From positions 124,001 to 188,000 of the forward strand of contig VZRS01001751.1 in NCBI GenBank assembly GCA_013398055.1: a DNA stretch of 64,000 bases. The letters run 5' to 3'. This DNA is from Ifrita kowaldi (lineage: Eukaryota; Chordata; Aves; Passeriformes; Cinclosomatidae). Position numbers and translations under genes: made by a program. Below are positions 52,932 to 64,000 of the stretch, piece after piece. A model generated the notes under the pieces. That model saw only the letters and a program-made list of their open reading frames with translations, was not told the origin of the DNA and searched no databases. Positions within the stretch are counted from its first letter, which is position 1; every line of letters begins with the position of its first letter.

Positions 52932-52993
52932 CTGCCGAGGTCCTCGCCCGTCTCGTAGTGCTCCTCCAGGTTCTCCTGCCGGAACACAGTCAT
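52932..52993 (-). CDS. DAPK1: DAPK1 first coding exon (start codon)
   Basis: The ATG at 52991-52993 opens MTVFRQENLEEHYETGEDLG (20 codons), and two further bases AG before the donor GTGGGT at 52931 join in phase to T of the next exon, making Ser21 of the glycine loop. Human DAPK1 begins MTVFRQEN and continues with DYYDTGEELGSG (from memory), so the identity is clear. The context before the ATG (GCGACC, A at -3) is a good vertebrate initiation context. About six of residues 9-18 differ conservatively from human, including H12, whereas the second coding exon is more conserved. Nearly all codons end in G or C, unlike the second coding exon. This was too short to be seen as a stand-alone open frame and was found from the protein motif and splice phase. 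Confidence 0.92.
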
Positions 52994-53078
52994 GGTCGCC
53001 GCCCGCCGCCGGCTTCAGCCCCTGCTCGGCGCCCTCATCACCAGCGCCCCGGAGCCGTCCCGCGCTCGGCTGCGCGCC
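52994..53078 (-). other. DAPK1: Candidate DAPK1 5' untranslated segment of the start-codon exon
   Basis: Reading upstream of the ATG on the minus strand, the first strong splice acceptor is TCACCTCCGCGCTCCTCCGCAG, ending at 53079, with a pyrimidine-rich tract. If used, the exon would be 52932-53078 (147 bases, 85 untranslated). Alternatively the exon is continuous with the promoter and no intron exists here. A GTGAGG donor-like site lies a further 70 bases or so upstream. Transcript data are needed to choose. Confidence 0.4.
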
Positions 53079-53139
53079 CTGCGGAGGAGCGCGGAGGTGA
53101 ACGCCCCTGCCCGCGGTCCCTCCCGGCGCCGGGGGCGCT

Positions 53140-53147
53140 CCCCGCCC
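53140..53147 (-). promoter_or_regulatory. Sp1-type GC box
   Basis: GGGCGGGG on the minus strand, about 150 bases upstream of the DAPK1 ATG in the CpG island. It fits the Sp1/KLF consensus, but such matches are frequent in GC-rich DNA. Confidence 0.4.
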
Positions 53148-53242
53148 TCCTCACCCGCGAAGGAAGCGGCACCCGCGGGCCGAAGGGCACCTCCCCTGCC
53201 CCTGCCCGAGCGCCGGCAGAAGAAAGCGGCGCCCGGCGCCCC

Positions 53243-53442
53243 NNNNNNNNNNNNNNNNNNNNNNNNNNNNNNNNNNNNNNNNNNNNNNNNNNNNNNNNNN
53301 NNNNNNNNNNNNNNNNNNNNNNNNNNNNNNNNNNNNNNNNNNNNNNNNNNNNNNNNNNNNNNNNNNNNNNNNNNNNNNNNNNNNNNNNNNNNNNNNNNNN
53401 NNNNNNNNNNNNNNNNNNNNNNNNNNNNNNNNNNNNNNNNNN
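53243..53442. other. Assembly gap, 200 N
   Basis: Run of 200 undetermined bases in the middle of the CpG island, a round number that may be a placeholder. Sequence of the core promoter or of a non-coding first exon may be missing. Long open frames spanning it are artefacts of translating N. Confidence 0.99.
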
Positions 53443-53560
53443 CCGCACGCCCCGCGCCCCGGGCAGGGCGAGCTGGGGCCGGGGCAGCTGCGAGGCTGGC
53501 GGCTGCTGCCACCCGCTGCTGGCACCCTGCTCTACCAAAAAAGCCGTCCCCACCCCGGCG

Positions 53561-53569
53561 CCCGCCCCG
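53561..53569 (-). promoter_or_regulatory. Sp1-type GC box
   Basis: CGGGGCGGG on the minus strand, beyond the gap and about 570 bases upstream of the ATG as assembled. A generic GC box; use as a DAPK1 promoter element is only inferred. Confidence 0.35.
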
Positions 53570-54187
53570 TCCGGACCCCCGGGCCGCGCCAGCAGCGCCG
53601 ATCTCAGAAGGGCAGCTGTAGCCTGGCACACGCGCCCACCCCGGGCACACCGAGTGTTCCCGGCCCGCATGGAGAAGGGAGCCTCTGCCGCTGGCAGCGC
53701 TCTCGGGCACCTCAGAAAGCAAATGCTTACGTGCTGTTTGCAGGTATTCTCTTACCAGGCCACAATAATGACCCTTTTAAAAATAGAAGATACAGTCTAC
53801 TCTCTCTACAGAGTGTTGCACCTTATATTTCACGTTTCCTGTCCTCTTAAGTGCTGCGGCTGCCTCTCTGGCTCAGCTTCCCCAGCGCTTTATGTTTTCT
53901 GTAGCGTATTGGTCCCATGCCAAGTTGAGTACTGACTACATTCTGGAGACAAGTGTTTTTCCTAGTAGTTCTATTTTCCTCCGATCCATTTTGTTCAGCC
54001 TTGAAAGGATACATGATATCAGGTAACTGAGCAACTTTTAAGTTCCATCTGAACTTTTGAGGTGTTCAGAGAGAGAATTGCTCATCAAAGGTAAAAGGAA
54101 GTTCAATGCACTCATATGATTTTACACCCACTTGATTTAGCACTTGAAAGAGCCTAGCCTTCAGGTACAGGTCAACAAGTACAGAAT

Positions 54188-54300
54188 CTCTGCTATTTTC
54201 TGAGTGAGTTACAGCATGACCTTGGGCAAGTGCCAAAAATGTTTTTCACCTCCACTGAGGTCACCTGTAAATTGAAGGGATGGTATTTGGATGGCTTGCT
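54188..54300 (+). mobile_element. MIR-like SINE relic
   Basis: The stretch contains GCATGACCTTGGGCAAGTGC, then a CACCTCCACTGAG-like block and CACCTGTAAATTGAAGGGAT, in the same order and spacing as the conserved core of MIR/CORE-SINEs (a GTGTGACCTTGGGCAAGT-like box followed by a CTGTAAAATGG-like box). It is short and diverged, as expected for a very old amniote element. A profile search would be needed to be certain. Confidence 0.5.
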
Positions 54301-57300
54301 GGATGTGAAGTTACATGAGGCGACCTGCAAATAGGCCAGCATGGTGGCATCTCAGCCTGAGTTCAGATTAAGAGCTATGCACCCCTCTTTCATGTATAGC
54401 CAAAGATGCAGGAGTATGGATGCTCTGCCTTTTCTTCAGCCCATCTTCTACATGTTTAACAGATTTTCAAAGTCATGACTCACGCAGCTTAGGCTGTCAG
54501 ATTTTCAACACTGCTACAGGCTTTTAACAAACACTGGGTACAGGTTCAAAAGTTCATTCTGGTTTTGGAGATTGTTCCTTTGCTGAAAAGGAGGATGACC
54601 AGTGTAGCCAGCAAATGAAATTTCCAGCACTCCAACCTTGCTCGATCTTCAGAGGTTTTTCACTTCTTTATTTTGATGTATTTTATGGGGGCCCTGAGCT
54701 CATGCAAGAGTAATGTTTTTTGTACCTTTTATGTATGTTGTATTGCAAGCAGTGCTCAAACATGCAATTCGGTGTTACCTTTTATGTCCCAGCGCTGCTT
54801 CATCTGAAGCAAATGAAATTTTGCTATTGATTCAAGTAAAGCAGGTGCACATTGGAATCAATACATAATAACTGAGATAATTACCAAGATGCAAAGGAAC
54901 AACAGAAAAATGAATTGCTTATTCCTCTTTTCCCTTTCATTTAAAAACCTGTATTAGAAGGTGGAAATCCTGCAACCATCACCTGTCCATCTAGGTCTGG
55001 GATGCTGGAATTCTGTTGTCCAGGCCCCTCAGTGACCTGAGAGTTGTGTTTGAATACTCTTGTGGCAGCAGCAACAGCACAGGTCCCCGTGTTGTACACA
55101 TGAGGAGTTGTGTGCCACTTGAGTGAAGACAGCCACAATGGCACATCCATGCCATGGTATAAACAGGTACAAAAGAAGAGGTTTGCCAGCAGAAGCAGTG
55201 TTCCTGTTTCTTCAGAGAAGTAGTCATCTGGTTTTGTCTGAGGCAGTCCACTTTTTAAGGGCTTGCCCGTTCCTGGTGGCACTCATCTTGCAGTCTGGTA
55301 ACAGTTACTCTAGTTGAAAACCCAGTCCCATTGCTGCGCCTTCAAAATGCTCATTGACTTTCATGAGAATTGTATTGGATTGTACATACAGTAAATGGAA
55401 TAAATAATTTTAAATTTCTGTCAAATATAATTCAGCAATTGTGATTGTGGTTTACGCTTACAGGTTTAACAGCACATTGGATGAAATCCAGCCCTAATAA
55501 ACTTGGTAGCAGAATCGCCATGATTTCATGGTTCCATGATTTCAAGCCAGTGTGGTTTTTTCACTTATTGTAATATAACAGAAATAATAAAGTGAGATTA
55601 ACTCCTTACTTACACCATTGTAAATCAGGAGTGATAGTGATTATTTCAGTGTCAAAGAGGCTCAGGAGCAAGATTAGTAACAACAAATGTGTTTTCAAAG
55701 GAGAGATTTGTGCCTGCCAGATTACTACGTAAAGTGTCTCATGTACATTTTGTTACGTTGAAAAGCAAGTGCTCTGTTTCTCAGTAAATATTACAAAGAA
55801 TCAAATTTGCAGAGTGTGTGTATCCCCAAGCAGTGTTAAGTGAAAGGAAAGCTACATTGTTTCTGCAAGTCAAGTGATTTATTGCACTCATCAGCCACTT
55901 GGCTCCTGAATCTACACAGCCTTTTCTACACTAAGTTAACAGACAAGGAGGCATATTAAGTGTTTCAGGATAAATATTTTCAAGATCACTGTTAGATTAT
56001 TTTCTGACATCCAGGTAATACGTCTCTCCTAATAACGTAAGACCCTAATTATGGCAAAGAACATAAATTATTTCTTCCGTGTATAGTTTTCTTTTTAAGA
56101 GATCAGCATTTGTTTCCAATATGACCATAGAAACAATTTCCTGGGTTATGTGTGATATCCTCTCTGCTGATTCATAGGTTTTTCATCCCTATTTTAGTTT
56201 CTCACAAAGCAGTCTAGTTACTACCCCCAAAAATTGCTCTTCTTTATCGATCATAGACATCAGGGATGATATCATAATTGGAAGGTGGCAGTTGGTGTCA
56301 CAGAGCCACTCACTTTTAGTAAATCCAAAGCACTTTTCCTAGAAATTTTGCTCCAGATGTGCCAGTGACTTTTGTGATTAGGTCTTGCAACACTCAGAAA
56401 GTGGACTGAAAACACTGATTCACAAAGGCCTGAAGCTGCTGACAATTAGGACCTCTAGCCTCACAAGGCAGTACTTTTAGTGCAATAACTAGACTCAGCT
56501 AAGTGGTGCAGAGTAAGTTTTTCTAGGCAGAAAAATAATTCCCTAGCCTTCCAATCAGTAAACAAAACACTATGTTGTTTAAAATTGCAAAAATTCGTTT
56601 AATTGATGTATTTTGGAAGACATATAGAAGTAAAGTTCATAGAAAATTATCATCATCACTGTTCTGAAAGCATCTCAGAATGATTAGTGCCTCTTTTATT
56701 CTCTAGGTATTTATGTTGGTTCCTCAGGGAAAAAAAAAAAGAGATAAAAGAAAAAAAAAGTTTTTTCATCTCCCAAGAGACTTACAGCTAACCTAGGATC
56801 TGTCAACTCATGTGTTTATTCATCAGGGACCTGTACTATGTACATACTTCAACACATGCTCTTCTCCACTGAAAAACTCAAGCTGTTGATGGAAACAGGC
56901 AGACTCACATCTGTGGTGGATGGATCTTTTTCCCTGAAGCTGAACTATGACCATGAAAGCCTTTGACAAATGACCCAAGAATAATCACTAACCAAAATCA
57001 GGGCTAAATAGCAATTACATTCCTTTGACTTATAATAATTCTCACATGTAGGTTTGGTCTCTATGTTATTGTATGTTTATTTAACAGAAAATAATCTGCA
57101 AGTGATTGATTTCAAATTTTTTGGCAGAACTGTTTCTTTCTGAAAAGAATGTTTACTGCAAGTCAAAACATTTTGACAAAGATTGTGTTAATGTATAATT
57201 TCAGTAAGGTAGATGTGTATTTTCTTACCTTTAGTTAAAATATCACTTTTAATAGTACATCCTTTTGTTGCATATAGGATTACATATTCTGTAACACAAA

Positions 57301-60300
57301 AATATATATGTACTAAAGTAGCATGACTAAATCCTTTGGGTTTTTGACTTTTTAATTCTGAGCTTGAAGAGTTTGATTTACTACTAAAACAAAACCAATC
57401 AAATATGTAACTGCATGTTTCATAAATTTTCTTCAGTAAGGCCAAAAAATATTCTAAACTTACATTTGAAAGAAGTCAAGAAAGCACTTGCTGGAAATCC
57501 TTGGTAATTCCCATGCTACTTCAAGAAATTTACAGGGACATTGAGGGACTTATTTGTACAGTATATTGCACTGTAAACCTTGAACTTGATTGGCATCTCA
57601 GTATTGTGATATGCATGTTTAATAATAAATTTTATAACACTTGCTGTGATAAAACAATGAGCTTTGCAACAACTTTTACGCAATATGCACTGGATTTCTT
57701 GCCACTCAGCTTTGAAATATGAAAGTTCATCAGACAGATTAGTAATATATGATACAACAAAAACATATTTACTCAGATCAGTGAGTTTCATGGGGTAATG
57801 GATGACAGGATGAGGCAGCATTTCCTGTCCTGTCTTTATGTCTATTTATTCTCTTTTCTTTTTGTAAGAGAGGCTCTACAATTCCATCAGTACAGAAACA
57901 GAGAAATCAAAGTATACATATATATAAAAGAAAAAAAAGTAAATAGGGGAACTTAAATTTATATAATGACTTTCATTCAATGCTTCCCAAATACTTAGCA
58001 AACACTGGTTCCTTTAATTATCCTTTCCTACATGTCTGTAACAACTAGGTGTAAAGTAATTATGCTTGTAGATACTGAACAGATACTCCATGCACTCACC
58101 ATACATGAGAACCAGCTTCAGAGAAAGACGTGTGAAGGGCAGAAGAGATTGGTGGGATAGTGCCTGTGGCAGTTTATTTTGGTGCTGTAATCCACCAAAC
58201 TTCCCACACCACTTTCCTGCTGATGTCAGGTGTTAGAAGGTAAATGTGCTTGCTGACACGTGGCCTTGGCTCATTGCCTGCCAAAGCCACCTTTGGTTCA
58301 AATTCCTCTGGCACAGTATGGTAATGTGATGGTCATAACCTTCTCCTTAGAAATAAATGCTGAGTAGTGTTTAATGTAATCATTTCACTGATAAGGCATT
58401 GGAAGTGCAGGCTGGATATAGGGTTTAATCCCAAACCATGGATGCATATTTAGCGGCTGAAAATATTTTTTCTTTTTTAGCTGAACATGACTAAACTATA
58501 CATGAAGAATGTCTGTAGGATCTGTGTGACTTGCACGGTATCAGACTTGAAATAAGTGATGATGACTGAAAAAAGATGTTATCCTAACACTTAACTCCTT
58601 ATTCCAGTTAGACTCTAAGACCGTCTCTGTCAGATACAGTGAGACAAGACACCTACATGATAGTGTTTCCTTTGAGGATGCACTGTGAAAATTTGGATTT
58701 AAAGTCATTAATGCTTTTAACTGCTGCCCCAGATTTTTCCTGTCTCAGCAGGTCTGGCACGACAAATATACCACCGTGGAGTCCACATTAAATACCCTGT
58801 TACTACAGGAAGCATTATTATGTCTTCTGTTTTGAAAGCACATTTACCAAGGGAATCTCAAAATCTCTACACTCATCCAAAACTCAGTCTTCACACTGGT
58901 GCTTGCATGTGCCTGTCACAATTTTTGTTAGAGAAAAGCTCATAATGCAAGACTTGACTAGTGCTAAACCAGGACAGATATAGCAGGTGATATTTAAAGG
59001 TAGAAGTGTGGGAGACTTCTTTTGTGGGATTAGTACATGATCCAGGTTCCTCAAAATACTGGGGAATCAGGGACAGCAGCTTGAAAATCATGAACTGGGA
59101 TGAACGCATCAGCTGCCTGGCACCCTGACAAGCTATAGGTGGGGTGTTAAAGGAGTAGCACTCTCCAGCTATTTGTGAAATGCCTATGTGTGAAATCATT
59201 CGCATATGAAAAAAAAGCTGTCTGCTTGACTGCTTTGCAGCATTTGCTCTGTGTATCTGGGCATTTCTGAAAACAAAACAACCTTAAGCATGAATCTACA
59301 ACAAACAGGAGTTGTATAGAATTGTCGTCTAGATGTTACAGAGATAAAGTAATCATGTTTGGCATGTTTCATGCTCATACATTCCATCTGCCTATCTTGC
59401 TTACATCTACAGCAGACAACAAAACAATTGTGTTTAATTTCTGAAGAGAGAAATTGGAAGTTTGTGCTCAGTTTCCCCTCTGTGTGATTCCTTTGCCCAG
59501 GCACTGCCCACAACACACTCTGATTGTGGCAAGTGCTTTTGTCTGTGTGTGTATGCCATGCAGAGAGCTAGGCAGAAGCACAACTAAACTTCTGCAAACT
59601 GGCAGACTCATCAAGCCAAAGGATACGGAAAAAGGCTTCTGTTACGTAAATGACACATAACCTTGGAGAGCTGAAAAGAGATGCTGTATGTCGTAGAAAT
59701 ACTCTTATCAAGTCAGTTGAAGTTTCCTACGGTATAGAAAAAGTCTGTCCTGATGAAATTCTGGTTTCTGAGGTTGATCTTTAAGCTTACCTGGTAGGAG
59801 TGGTACTGGCTGTGATGCTCAGTCATTGCCTGCTGAATTTTGTTTCCCCAGACCCACCCCCTCCACTTTATTTCCCCTTGTTGCATTGTTAGTTCAAGGT
59901 AACACAACCTAAGTATGTCCCACCTTGCTATGGATGGCTACAATAGCCTGCTGAGGATCAGAGAGTCTGACAGTTTACTTCATAGCACCTCTTTACTGGT
60001 GGTAAGCTGGGAGTAAAAATGGTGGAGGAAGGACTCTGAGACAAAACAATAATTTCCAAATTAAGGTAGGCTGCATGTGTGATGTTGAGGGCCAGTAGTG
60101 AGCACTTCCCATGTCATGTAGTTCAGAGTGTGTTAAAAGGAGGGTCAAAACCATTTTACTCAGCTGAATTAATCCTTTCCAGCATTACTTCAATTAATTT
60201 AGTATTTTATCCCTTAAATTGGTTTATTATTGTATCACAAATAAAGCTGAACAAGTGACTTAATGAGCTCCGGTACTAGGATGGATGGGTTCAATATATT

Positions 60301-61500
60301 GTTCTATATTTTAGTGATTATTTTCTTTCTGTACAATTTTCAAAGGAAAAGTAGCGGCCATATACCTACATACTCAACAGTTCCAGTAGGATTTTATACC
60401 CTGAGTCCAGGATTTTCCTTCTCCATGTACCCTAGAGGCTTGTCAGCTACAAACAGAACAGGTCTGACAAGTGGAGGTACTGCTGTATTGCAAAAACCAA
60501 TATATTTTTTATTACTTATTAGTGATTGTCACAGTCCCCCATTAACATGGAAACTTCTTGCAGGAGTCTGAAGCTGAGATTCACCAAAGCAGGTCTTGAG
60601 GTCTAGATGCTAGACATAACAACAGGAACCCTTAATCTGGTGGAGTAAAACACTGCTTACATAGGTACAGGCTGAAGAGTTTCTGATTACTCTGCTGGGA
60701 GAGCACCTGAGTGTGCAGCATCCTGTAGAATGAAGGGTGAAAGTCAAACTTATGTGCTTAAATAAAGGGACTGCTTTTCGAATCCACAATCTCGCCCCAG
60801 GTTCAAGACATAGGGAGTAGATGGGGTCCACCATTAAAATACAGAATGTCATTCCAGTATTCTCAGAAGAAAAGTAGCATCATGATTCATTCCTAATCAC
60901 ATTACAAAAATTATACATTATTTATATGCGTATTGGTCAAACAGATACCATTGTATCCACAAAAGAGTTACTAAATGGGAAGTAAGCATTCAAAACATCT
61001 TATTCTTGAATTAACAAAGACATGCATTAACAATGATGTGTCTTGTACCTGAAACCATATTTAGCAACTAATTTAACTGACAGGCAAGGAGAAAGAGTTC
61101 TGTCATGCAGACATGACCTTCAGCTATGAGGCTGTTGCGAAGACCTAATGCATAAAACTGTGCAAAGCACTTCCAAAGCATCTTTTTCTTTATCTTTCTC
61201 TCTCTTATTTTTTTTTTTTAACATTACGTACCAGTATTTACAAAACAAACATATTGTACAATCTGGCCAATGAGAGAAAAATGTAGTGAGGGTACATGAA
61301 AGAACAACAAAGACATATGAGGAAATACAGACTGAATATTAGAAATTACTATTTAAAACATGATTAATGATTAATATTGCTCAAGGGGAGAGACTGCGTT
61401 GAATCCAAGTGAGGGAAGTGGGTGGGCTGGTGACTCAGCTGTACAACCAGGACCTCTGACTCTGGAGCAAAAGGAGTGGTAATGGAAAAGGATTGGGACC

Positions 61501-61524
61501 GGAGGAGGAGGAGGAGGAGGGAGG
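61501..61524. repeat. GGA microsatellite
   Basis: About six uninterrupted GGA units followed by a variant unit, on the plus strand. It is a simple repeat with likely length polymorphism. Confidence 0.9.
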
Positions 61525-64000
61525 AAGCTTGTGTCTTTTCAATGGCCTTAGTAAATCTACAGCTGCATTGCCTTTTGTGAGTAGTGAGAACATGAAGAAA
61601 CACCAGAGAACACTAACCTCTATTTCAAATGAAGTGAAAACTATTCTGTAATATTAAATGTCAGAAAGTCGTCCAGGGCTAGGTCTTCAGCTGCTGTTAA
61701 TTAGTATGATAAATTGGTTTGGTCCTCTAAAGTAATGGAACCAGGATAATTTAAACAAGGTCAGTATGTAACATGAATCAACTGTTTAACTTAACCACTT
61801 ACTTTGACCTGGGGGGATTTAGTGCTGAAGAAAAGGCATGTGTGAATCCAGCCTTGGAGAAATATCCATACAGTTAAATGCGGGGCTAGATACTGAGCGT
61901 GAGAGTGGAAATTGTACATTGTTTCAGAAACATTACATGGAAGACAGGATTTTTTCTTTCTTTCCCAGTACAAGTCTGTTAAAATTAGATTACATTGTGT
62001 TCCAGTGTTCAGACTTTGGAGTGTGTTCTGCAAGCTCTTCTTGGCCTGTTGGTCTGCTATGGAAGTGTTAATTTTGAAGTTGCTGCGGTGCAAGGGAAAG
62101 GTGACACACTGAGTCAATGCAACAGCACTTTACCTAAGAAAATCGGGGTTCTACTTTAAATTTGACATTGTTTTGGCAGTGCCAGGCTAGCGTAGGTGCT
62201 TGTTCCCATCCCTCCCAAGAGACACAGTGCAGTGCTGTAGAGCTGACACCAGCAGTTAGTGCATGTGCAGAAGAGATACGAGACTGCGGATGGACGGCTG
62301 CTCACAGGCGTTGTCAACGGGGACCGGACTGGAAACATTTCAGGCAGCACATCCTGTGCTTCCTCAGCACACTGAGAATCCACTTGGCTTCTCTACACCT
62401 GCCAAAACAATAACTATTACATTCTCCACCCCAAAACATGCAGATGAATAAAGGCTGGGGGTGGGGAGGTTTTGCTGATTATTGACTGTAATGAAGGAGA
62501 GTGGGTGGTGATAACACATAGCAGAAACCTAGAAGAAAGGCAGTATGATATAATTTCACCCTGGGAATCTATTGCTATGGCAACAAAGAACAGATATTTT
62601 TCTTTCTTTTTTTTCTTTTTTGAAAAATAGGGTTCAATATTAAAGTATCACAAAAGCAGAAATCACATTTCTGACAACCCTTTTCCCCTCTTTGCTTGCA
62701 TTTTCTTCATTTGTATTGTTACAGGAATATTTTTAAGTATGAAAAAATTAATTTTTTTGGCCACTAACATTTCTCTTAAAAGAAATAAAGTGTGGTTGTG
62801 TTAGTTTTATTGACTTGGTGTGAAGTGACAGCAAAATTCCTGTTTATGTTCTCGATATTCAGGCTACAGACCACTTAGAATATACATTCCTTTTACAGCA
62901 GTTGTAAGTGTTCCTCCAGATTTAACAAGATGTAACTGAGGTCAGAATTTGGCCTGCACCATTTTCTATTCTATACAGATAAAAAATTAATGAAAATAAT
63001 TACTTTTGGTTGAAGCTACTGAAGTTGGTTTTGATGGCCATTACAGGACACCCTGGCAGCAGCATTTCACTTTAGGAACTGCAGCACCTTGGGATGGTGA
63101 ATAGGAGCTTGGAGAGACAATTTTCTACATTTTCTGTGTGAGAAAGGTCAAAGCTTTGCAGTGACATTAAATGAAGGAAGAGTGCTAATCACCCCTCTAC
63201 AGGAAGAAGTAAAGCCTATTGTCAGAAGGCCAGATTAATACTGCATGGCTTTGTGCCAGCAGGGTCTCAGTGTCTGCCAAAGCCCTGGGTTTACCACTCT
63301 GCCTGCTGGAGACAAGCTGCTGATACAAGGACAAGTGACCAGTTCTGGATTTCTTTCCCTCTTCAGGGTTTAAATAAGCATTGTGATCTACTAGCTAGAT
63401 GAGCTAAGGATTAGCCTGTACTGGAGATCTGCTCCACCGTTTTCCCTTTGAGACATCTTCATTTCATAGCTTTAGGCCTCACCTCACTCTGTTTTCCTAA
63501 TGCCTGCACTATGGAAATCACATTTGCTGTTTCTTTGCTCAGATACAATGTTAATTTCAATTGCACACTCACGTTTACACTATTTTAGCTCTACATCAGG
63601 TGTAATTATTTTTTTCATTAGATTGATCATGTATTTTGAAATATCTGCAAGCTTTTTGTATGATATTGAAACAATCTTTTTCCACACCTTTTTTCTGACA
63701 CGGATCTTCCAAAAGAGGTAGCTGCTGCTGTGAGATACCCTGAGCTCCGTGAACAAAGACCTCTGTGAGCACCAATAATATTGATAGTTAAAATACAAAT
63801 TTAGTGAAGAAAGGCAGTACACTTACAGCAAGAGACATTGATTCAAGCAAAGCAATTTCTCTCTGTATGGCTAGTTTGTACAAAACACAAACAAACCAAA
63901 CCCAAAATTAACACAAGAACAGAGAAGAACAAATAAGAATCAGGGACTCAATCTGACAGAAGACAAAGTTAAACACAGAGATAGGACCATAAGGGGTTTT

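Larger units (their letters stand above)
52615..53710 (-). promoter_or_regulatory. DAPK1: CpG island over the DAPK1 start-codon exon
   Basis: Base composition changes abruptly from AT-rich intron to GC-rich sequence dense in CG dinucleotides, then back to AT-rich after about 53710. The start-codon exon lies inside it. No TATA box is visible, while Sp1-type GC boxes are present on the minus strand, as expected for a broad CpG-island promoter. In mammals the DAPK1 promoter CpG island is a known target of silencing by methylation (established knowledge). That this bird island is the equivalent promoter is inference. The island is interrupted by 200 N, so the transcription start cannot be placed. 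Confidence 0.8.
53711..64000. other. Upstream flank of DAPK1 (or first intron), no gene recognised
   Basis: About 10.3 kb of AT-rich DNA upstream of the CpG island. I found no exon with splice signals, no RNA gene and no CR1 or LTR. Short open frames (for example about 100 codons at 60263-60571) resemble no protein known to me. A MIR-like relic at 54.2 kb and a GGA repeat at 61.5 kb are listed separately. It is probably intergenic, but if an alternative first exon lies beyond 64 kb it would be intronic. Confidence 0.55.

Noticed and set aside
53015..53935. Long open frames on both strands of the CpG island (more than 200 codons)
   Set aside because: They are translations through 200 N in GC-rich DNA where stop codons are rare; no recognisable protein, and the real DAPK1 exon lies beside them in another frame.
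58146..58320. Possible SINE-like segment
   Set aside because: Composition stood out slightly, but I could not match any box structure of a known SINE.
1..64000. CRISPR arrays, phage-defence or other prokaryotic systems
   Set aside because: No spaced direct repeats or operons; everything seen fits an avian intron and promoter region.

Overview
The window is vertebrate nuclear DNA, almost certainly from a bird. Evidence for a bird is the set of CR1 retrotransposon fragments (including one with a recognisable reverse transcriptase), long terminal repeats (LTRs) of kinds I recognise from avian endogenous retroviruses, low gene density and a sharp GC-rich CpG island. There are no bacterial-style operons, and nearly all open frames are chance frames in non-coding DNA.

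Only one gene can be supported: the 5' part of DAPK1 (death-associated protein kinase 1), on the minus strand. The start-codon exon (62 coding bases, 52932-52993) lies in a CpG island at about 52.6-53.7 kb. The next coding exon (222 bases, 7748-7969) lies about 45 kb downstream in gene orientation. The two join in phase: AG plus T completes Ser21 inside the glycine-rich ATP loop. Together they encode residues 1-94 plus two bases of codon 95, including the ATP loop, the catalytic Lys42, the DAPK basic loop and the helix-C Glu64. Positions 1-7747 are the following intron. Positions 53.7-64 kb are upstream flank, or intron 1 if the true first exon lies beyond the window.

Layout by position. 1-7.7 kb: intron with one CR1 fragment. 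7.75-7.97 kb: exon. 8.0-52.9 kb: the large intron, holding a likely solo LTR (about 8.5-8.9 kb, plus strand), an LTR inside a 1.75-kb segment present twice around an N gap (14.8-18.4 kb), a 48-bp tandem duplication (19.3 kb), two head-to-head CR1 fragments inside a 701-bp segment present twice around a single N (20.3-21.9 kb), a 2.1-kb decayed CR1 (31.0-33.1 kb) and a 1.1-kb solo LTR with an internal minisatellite (42.6-43.7 kb). 52.6-53.7 kb: CpG island with a 200-base gap. 53.7-64 kb: no recognised gene, one MIR-like relic and a small GGA repeat.

I found no convincing novel system. The most useful observations are the two probable assembly duplications, the clean reconstruction of the DAPK1 splice junction with a comparatively divergent N-terminal exon, a candidate splice acceptor just upstream of the start codon, and the structured repeats in the intron.
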